DNA of 11,067 nt from assembly GCA_009839635.1 (NCBI GenBank), contig VXPJ01000049.1, positions 1-11,067 on the forward strand, read 5' to 3'. This document shows, one piece after another, positions 7,345 through 11,067 of the stretch. The DNA comes from Pseudomonadota bacterium (GTDB lineage: Bacteria; Pseudomonadota; Gammaproteobacteria; UBA4575). The notes under the pieces are model-generated. The model worked only from the letters and a program-made list of their open reading frames with translations. It searched no databases and was not told where the DNA came from. Each line of letters opens with the position of its first letter. The first letter of the stretch is position 1. Made by a program: the position numbers and the translations under genes.

Positions 7345-8328
7345 TCAGCGAACTGTCGGCTGCATGAGGAGTTCGCGAACCGGTTTGACAAGCATGCTTC
7401 CCAGCTGCCTTGAGAACCGCTGCAAGACATCCTCGCGGTAGGTGTAATCCTGGATACCCTCAACGCCCACCACCTCGCGTGCCACGTAGCCCGCGCTGCC
7501 AAAACCGTCCACGAGTCCCATTTCAAGTGCCTGCTCCCCGGTCCAGAACAGGCCGCTGAATATCTTGGATTCATCCACGAGCCGGTCCCCCCTTCCCTGC
7601 CTGACCGCTTCGATGAACTGCTGGTGGATCTCATCGAGCAGTTTCTGCACATGCGCCTTTTCGAACGGATCTTCAGGCGAAAACGGGTCGAGAAGCCCCT
7701 TGTGTTCGCCTGCGATCTTGAGCCGGCGTTCGATGCCTAACTTTTCCATCGCCTCGACAAAGCCGAAGCCGTCCATCATCACTCCGATGGAGCCGACAAG
7801 GCTGGCCTTGTCCGCATAAATTTCGTCTGCGGCCACTGCGGCAAATACGCCACCGGAGGCACAGATATCGGTGACAACCGCGTACAGGGGCTTGCCAGGA
7901 TAAAGTGCGCGCAAACGCGTAATTTCGCGGTTGATATAGCCGGCCTGCACAGGGCTGCCTCCCGGACTGTTGATCTTCAGGATCACGGCCACTGAACGGG
8001 GATCCTCGAAGGCCGCCTGCAGCCCGGAAATAACATTGTCGGCGCTGGCAATCTCGCCATCGGCGATCACGCCGGTCATCTCCACCATCGCCGTATGCCG
8101 GGTGCCGTCGGGAAGTGTGGAGAGATTCCAGTCCATCATGCCGATGAGGAACAGGCCAAGGTAGGCAAAGCCGAGCGATTTGAAGAATATTCCCCAGCGG
8201 CGCGCCCGCCGCTGCTCCTTGAGGCCCGCCGAGGCCAGCTTGACGATGGCATCCTGCTCCCACGAGGACACTGTGCGTGCTGGGCGCAGGCGTTCGCCCG
8301 CTTCCTCCAGATTGATCTCAGGTTCCAT
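7345..8328 (-). CDS. sppA: Signal peptide peptidase SppA, short (S49) form
   Basis: S49 peptidases degrade cleaved signal peptides and other membrane protein fragments at the periplasmic face of the inner membrane. The 327-residue product is the single-domain form, about half the 618 residues of E. coli SppA. A cytoplasmic N-terminal segment (1-45, with basic residues at 38-44) precedes one membrane helix (about 46-65, W-G-I-F-F-K to G-M-M-D-W). The protease core has I-N-S-P-G-G-S (119-125), nucleophile S158 in C-A-S-G-G-V, and the general-base lysine K210 in G-E-H-K-G-L-L-D-P-F. So the Ser/Lys dyad is present. The ATG lies inside the end of rluC (11-bp overlap), which suggests coupled translation. 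An SppA-type protease after rluC is plausible context but does not specify the substrate. Confidence 0.94.
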   Translation of the reverse strand: MEPEINLEEAGERLRPARTVSSWEQDAIVKLASAGLKEQRRARRWGIFFKSLGFAYLGLFLIGMMDWNLSTLPDGTRHTAMVEMTGVIADGEIASADNVISGLQAAFEDPRSVAVILKINSPGGSPVQAGYINREITRLRALYPGKPLYAVVTDICASGGVFAAVAADEIYADKASLVGSIGVMMDGFGFVEAMEKLGIERRLKIAGEHKGLLDPFSPEDPFEKAHVQKLLDEIHQQFIEAVRQGRGDRLVDESKIFSGLFWTGEQALEMGLVDGFGSAGYVAREVVGVEGIQDYTYREDVLQRFSRQLGSMLVKPVRELLMQPTVR

Positions 8329-9298
8329 GCTCGGGATCCGGTTCAGGACTTCCGGTTTTTTCTACGCCCCTGGATGCGGGCGCGGAGAGGCATTCCAGAA
8401 AGTCGTTCAGTTCAGGGCTCAGTGGTGCTTTTATAGCATACTTCACGCAGGTGCTTCGACACTGGAAGCTGAGCTTCGAAGCGTGCAGGAACATGCGCCT
8501 GAGTCCGTCTTTTCGACAGACGCGGTTAAATGCAAAATCCCCGTATTTCGGGTCCCCTGCCACCGGGTGACCGGCCTGCGCGGCATGGATGCGAATCTGG
8601 TGGGTACGCCCGGTGTGGATCCTGATCTTCATCAAGGAGACCCCGGCATATATCCGTAACGGGGAGAAGTGGCTGATGGCCGTCTGATAGCGTTCACCTG
8701 CTGCTGAAGGGGTGGCCCTGTCCGCCTTTTTTTTCAACGGCACGAGGATCTTCTTCGTACCCTGGCTCCAGGTCCCCTTGACCAGAGCCAAGTACTGCTT
8801 TTCGATTTTGCGGTCTCTGAACAGTGCATGCAGTTCATCCAGCATGGTTTTGTCTTTGGCAATCAGCAGGCAACCGCTCGTATGGCGATCCAGCCGGTGG
8901 GCAAGTTCAAGGAAAGGCGCATTCGGGCGGGTAGCACGCAACACCTCGATTACACCGAACGGGGCGAGGTGACCCGGGTGCACGGCGATGCCCGCCGGTT
9001 TGTTGATGGCGAGGACCGATGTGTCCTCATACAGAATGCAGGACCGGATCCTGGACTTGAGATCCTCCGGGATCACCGGGATGCGAACCGGCGCGGTGCG
9101 CAGTTGGGGGACCGTCACCGTGTCCTTGTCGACGAGCCGGCGGGTTTGCCGGATGCGCTTGCCGTTGATTCTGATTTTACCGGTGCGCAGCAAACGGTAG
9201 ATCAGGCTCTTGGGGACGCCTTTCAGATGGGTGAACAAAAAGTTGTCGATCCGCTGGCCTTCCCGGGTGGAATCTATGACATAGGTGGTCGACTTCAT
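8318..9298 (-). CDS. rluC: 23S rRNA pseudouridine synthase, RluC type
   Basis: RluC-type enzymes convert specific uridines of 23S rRNA (955, 2504 and 2580 in E. coli) to pseudouridine. The 326 residues, close to the 319 of E. coli, hold an N-terminal S4 RNA-binding domain (about 14-65, with G-Q-R-I-D-N-F-L and L-K-G-V-P-K-S-L-I-Y-R). The synthase domain has H-R-L-D-R at 134-138 with catalytic D137, Y-L-A-L-V near 169 and R-T-H-Q-I-R-I-H at 231-238. I chose the ATG at 9298 because M-K-S-T-T-Y-V-I matches where the family begins. The frame stays open to 9562, but that 88-residue extension has no family counterpart and lies in the rne leader region. The RluC subtype rests on its divergent position next to rne and on S4/motif similarity; RluD or RluB-like specificity cannot be excluded by eye. 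It overlaps sppA. Confidence 0.93.
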   Translation of the reverse strand: MKSTTYVIDSTREGQRIDNFLFTHLKGVPKSLIYRLLRTGKIRINGKRIRQTRRLVDKDTVTVPQLRTAPVRIPVIPEDLKSRIRSCILYEDTSVLAINKPAGIAVHPGHLAPFGVIEVLRATRPNAPFLELAHRLDRHTSGCLLIAKDKTMLDELHALFRDRKIEKQYLALVKGTWSQGTKKILVPLKKKADRATPSAAGERYQTAISHFSPLRIYAGVSLMKIRIHTGRTHQIRIHAAQAGHPVAGDPKYGDFAFNRVCRKDGLRRMFLHASKLSFQCRSTCVKYAIKAPLSPELNDFLECLSAPASRGVEKTGSPEPDPEHGT

Positions 9299-9407
9299 AA
9301 TGGATCCACACCGTCCCGGCTGTATCACAGCTGCACCTTTTTTCCAGGGACATCGTGTAGCCCGGCAGTATAACTTGTTAATTCTGGAATAGTTACGTAC
9401 CATTGCT

Positions 9408-9436
9408 GTCACAGTGCCAACAATGAAATGCATAAT
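9408..9436 (+). promoter_or_regulatory. rne: Candidate sigma-70 promoter for rne
   Basis: GTCACA (9408-9413) and CATAAT (9431-9436) are separated by 17 bp and together match the sigma-70 consensus at 9 of 12 positions. A start just after 9440 would give an rne leader of roughly 280 nt. A weaker alternative, TTGTTA-17-TACCAT, lies about 30 bp upstream. This is pattern matching only. Confidence 0.35.
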
Positions 9437-9561
9437 TGATGCAGCACTGTTTAGAGTTAGATTTTCTGCTTCCACGGCGTCGGGTATACCGCGACTGCCA
9501 TGGAAGAAAACTTGAGCCATACCGGCCGATGTGTTCAGACGGAACCACACGGGGCAGCTCA

Positions 9562-9585
9562 TAGTAAAAGATGATTGGTTTACTA
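9562..9585 (+). promoter_or_regulatory. Hairpin in the rne leader
   Basis: TAGTAAA (9562-9568) and TTTACTA (9579-9585) form a perfect 7-bp stem with a 10-nt loop (AGATGATTGG). It lies about 140 nt upstream of the rne start. It is AT-rich and not followed by a T-run, so a terminator is unlikely. It could be an element by which RNase E recognises its own mRNA, by analogy with E. coli; the analogy is inference. Confidence 0.3.
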
Positions 9586-9724
9586 AGTTTCACAGTCCGA
9601 CTTTTCCACGGACCCCACTCCATCGCATCTGCAGGCCAGGCACATCAAGGCCGTGCCGGAATCATTATGGAGTGGCAACCAGCACACGCGTCATGTGGAA
9701 AACGGGCACTACACAGAGTTAGCA

Positions 9725-11067
9725 ATGAAAAGAATTTTGATCAATGCCACACAACAGGAAGAGTTGCGGGTCGGGATGGTCGATGGACAGCGACTGTACG
9801 ATCTCGACATAGAACTACCTTCACGAAACCAGAAAAAAGATAACATCTACAAGGGCACCATCACCCGAATCCAACCGAGTCTGGAGGCAGCCTTTGTCAA
9901 TTACGGCGCTGAGCGCCACGGGTTTCTCCCCTTCAAGGAAATCTCGCGGGATTTCCTGAGCGGCTCACCGAGCAACAACGGTGAGCGCGTGCCGATCCGT
10001 AACCTCATCTCCGAAGGCCAGGAAATTATCGTCCAGGTCGAACGTGAAGAGCGCGGCAACAAGGGCGCTGCACTCACCACGTACATCAGCCTGGCCGGGC
10101 GCTATCTCGTTCTGATGCCGAACAACCCGCGTGCAAACGGTGTATCCCGGCGCATCAAGGGCGAAGACCGCGAAGAAATCCGAGGCGTGCTGTCCAAGCT
10201 CGAGGTTCCCAAAGGCATGGGAGTCATTGCGCGAACCGCCGGAGTGGGACATACACCGGAGGGCCTTCAATGGGATCTCGACTACCTGCAAAAGGTCTAT
10301 GCCGCCATCAAGGCCGCGGCTGACTCTAAGAACAAGCCGTTCCTGATCTACCAGGAAAGCAATGTCATCATTCGTGCGCTGCGCGATCATCTGCGCGATG
10401 ACATCAGCGAGATCATCATCGATGACCCGGACGTGTTTCGTGAAGCCCAGAAGTTTGTCGAGCAGGTCATGCCGCACAACCTGAAAAAGCTGAAGCAATA
10501 CGAAGACCATGTGCCCCTGTTCAACCGTTACCAGATCGAATCCCAGATCGAGTCTGCATTCGAACGAGAAGTCACCCTGCCCTCTGGCGGGTCGATGGTC
10601 ATCGATCATACCGAGGCCATGATCTGTATCGACATCAACTCGGCCAGGGCGACCAAGGGCAGCGACATCGAGGAAACCGCGCTCAACACCAATCTTGAAG
10701 CTGCGGACGAGACCGCACGACAGCTTCGGCTGCGTGACCTTGGCGGGCTGATCATCATCGACTTCATTGACATGACGCCCGAGAAAAACCGCCGCGAAGT
10801 GGAAAAGCGTCTGCGCGAGGCACTCAAGATTGACCGTGCACGCGTACAGCTCGGACACATCTCCCAGTTCGGGTTATTGGAGATGTCACGCCAGCGGCTG
10901 CGGCCTTCTCTGGAGGAGTCGAGCCAGATCGTATGCCCGCGGTGCACCGGCCATGGAACCATCCGTAGCGTCGAGTCGCGGGGGGGGGCGGGCGGTGGGG
11001 GGGGGGGGGGAGGGGGCGGGGAGGGCAGCACCGGGGAGGTGATCGGCGGGCTGCCGGGTGGGGTGAG
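9725..11067 (+). CDS. rne: Ribonuclease E, catalytic domain, 3' partial
   Basis: RNase E is the essential endoribonuclease of mRNA decay and of rRNA and tRNA processing, attached to the inner membrane and scaffold of the degradosome. The start M-K-R-I-L-I-N-A-T-Q-Q-E-E-L-R-V is nearly that of E. coli. Visible parts are the S1 domain (about 36-125, with N-I-Y-K-G and G-N-K-G-A-A-L-T-T), the 5'-sensor pocket R170/T171 in A-R-T-A-G-V-G, catalytic D303 and D346 (same numbers as E. coli) within C-I-D-I-N-S-A-R-A-T and I-I-D-F-I-D-M-T-P, and the zinc-link C404-P-R-C407. The small domain and the C-terminal scaffold lie beyond the window. RNase G is less likely because the start sequence, S1 insertions and position beside rluC fit rne. 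After codon 418 (10978) the sequence becomes glycine-rich and unlike the family, probably an artefact. Confidence 0.96.
   Translation, partial: MKRILINATQQEELRVGMVDGQRLYDLDIELPSRNQKKDNIYKGTITRIQPSLEAAFVNYGAERHGFLPFKEISRDFLSGSPSNNGERVPIRNLISEGQEIIVQVEREERGNKGAALTTYISLAGRYLVLMPNNPRANGVSRRIKGEDREEIRGVLSKLEVPKGMGVIARTAGVGHTPEGLQWDLDYLQKVYAAIKAAADSKNKPFLIYQESNVIIRALRDHLRDDISEIIIDDPDVFREAQKFVEQVMPHNLKKLKQYEDHVPLFNRYQIESQIESAFEREVTLPSGGSMVIDHTEAMICIDINSARATKGSDIEETALNTNLEAADETARQLRLRDLGGLIIIDFIDMTPEKNRREVEKRLREALKIDRARVQLGHISQFGLLEMSRQRLRPSLEESSQIVCPRCTGHGTIRSVESRGGAGGGGGGGGGGEGSTGEVIGGLPGGV
10979..11067. other. G-rich low-complexity tail, probable sequencing or assembly artefact
   Basis: About 70% of these bases are G, including a run of 14 G at 10997-11010. 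It begins abruptly inside rne, right after codons for T-I-R-S-V-E-S, where RNase E normally continues with S/A-L-S-I-L-R-L-I-E-E-E. The frame happens to stay open and would encode mostly glycine. Poly-G calls are typical of low-signal read ends at contig edges, so the sequence here should not be used for translation. Confidence 0.75.

Larger units (their letters stand above)
9299..9724 (+). promoter_or_regulatory. Divergent rluC/rne intergenic region; probable rne 5' leader
   Basis: I see no supported gene in this 426-bp gap. Its length suits the long 5' untranslated leader by which RNase E represses its own synthesis in enterobacteria (361 nt in E. coli); I could not match the E. coli hp2/hp3 elements by eye. 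Contents on the plus strand are a promoter-like pair near 9408-9436, a 7-bp hairpin at 9562-9585, and a weak ribosome site (AGAG) just before the rne ATG. For rluC on the minus strand only a TATACT-like -10 box near 9367-9372 is visible, without a good -35 element. Confidence 0.55.

Noticed and set aside
9319..9340. Short hairpin GCTGT-ATC-ACAGC followed by a T-run on the plus strand, as a terminator
   Set aside because: The stem is only 5 bp, the T-run is separated from it, and no plus-strand transcript is expected to end there.
9299..9562. 88-codon N-terminal extension of rluC
   Set aside because: The frame is open by chance through the divergent region; the family begins at the ATG at 9298, and the extension shows no similarity to known RluC N-termini.
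9965..10858. 297-codon open frame on the minus strand
   Set aside because: It lies wholly opposite the conserved RNase E catalytic domain and is a shadow of that gene's codon bias; no family resemblance.
10606..11031. Minus-strand frame beginning with a long proline run
   Set aside because: The prolines come from the poly-G tail at the contig end; the remainder is antisense to rne.

Overview
This window is a stretch of bacterial chromosome, moderately GC-rich and densely coded, most likely from a gammaproteobacterium. Two gene orders point there: rluC divergent from rne, and uvrC-pgsA-tRNA-Gly(GCC). Both are known from Escherichia coli and relatives, and the RNase E numbering matches E. coli at D303, D346, C404 and C407. 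The genus cannot be told from the sequence. The window reads as part of a draft assembly: the last ~90 bases turn into G-rich low-complexity sequence inside rne, and fabH carries what looks like a one-base deletion.

Layout. 1-1665 (+): the 3' part of an LplT/Aas-like MFS transporter joined to a degenerate PlsC-like acyltransferase domain. 1698-1773 (-): tRNA-Gly(GCC), converging on it. From 9298 down to 1820 (-) runs a long same-strand block in this order of transcription: rluC, sppA, rpmF, plsX, fabH, a family-5-type uracil-DNA glycosylase, uvrC, pgsA, then the tRNA. Junctions are tight: rluC/sppA overlap by 11 bp, plsX/fabH overlap as ATGA, and the fabH/UDG, UDG/uvrC and uvrC/pgsA gaps are 18, 17 and 12 bp. 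The only wide gaps are sppA-rpmF (173 bp, with a hairpin and a strong ribosome binding site before rpmF) and rpmF-plsX (93 bp). 9299-9724 is a 426-bp non-coding divergent region holding the probable rne promoter and leader. 9725 to the end (+) is the catalytic half of rne.

How the genes relate. The block combines rRNA modification and a ribosomal protein (RluC, L32), membrane-lipid and fatty-acid initiation (PlsX, FabH, PgsA), inner-membrane proteolysis (SppA) and DNA repair (UDG, UvrC). PlsX and PgsA are steps of phospholipid synthesis and FabH starts fatty-acid synthesis. UDG and UvrC act in base and nucleotide excision repair. Compared with the usual gammaproteobacterial yceD-rpmF-plsX-fabH-fabD-fabG-acpP order, yceD is missing between sppA and rpmF, and the UDG-uvrC-pgsA-tRNA block takes the place of fabD-fabG-acpP.

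I see no CRISPR array, insertion sequence, phage gene or convincing new multi-gene system. The points most worth a second look are the fabH frameshift, the acyltransferase domain without its catalytic histidine, the joined gene order, and the artefact-like end of rne.
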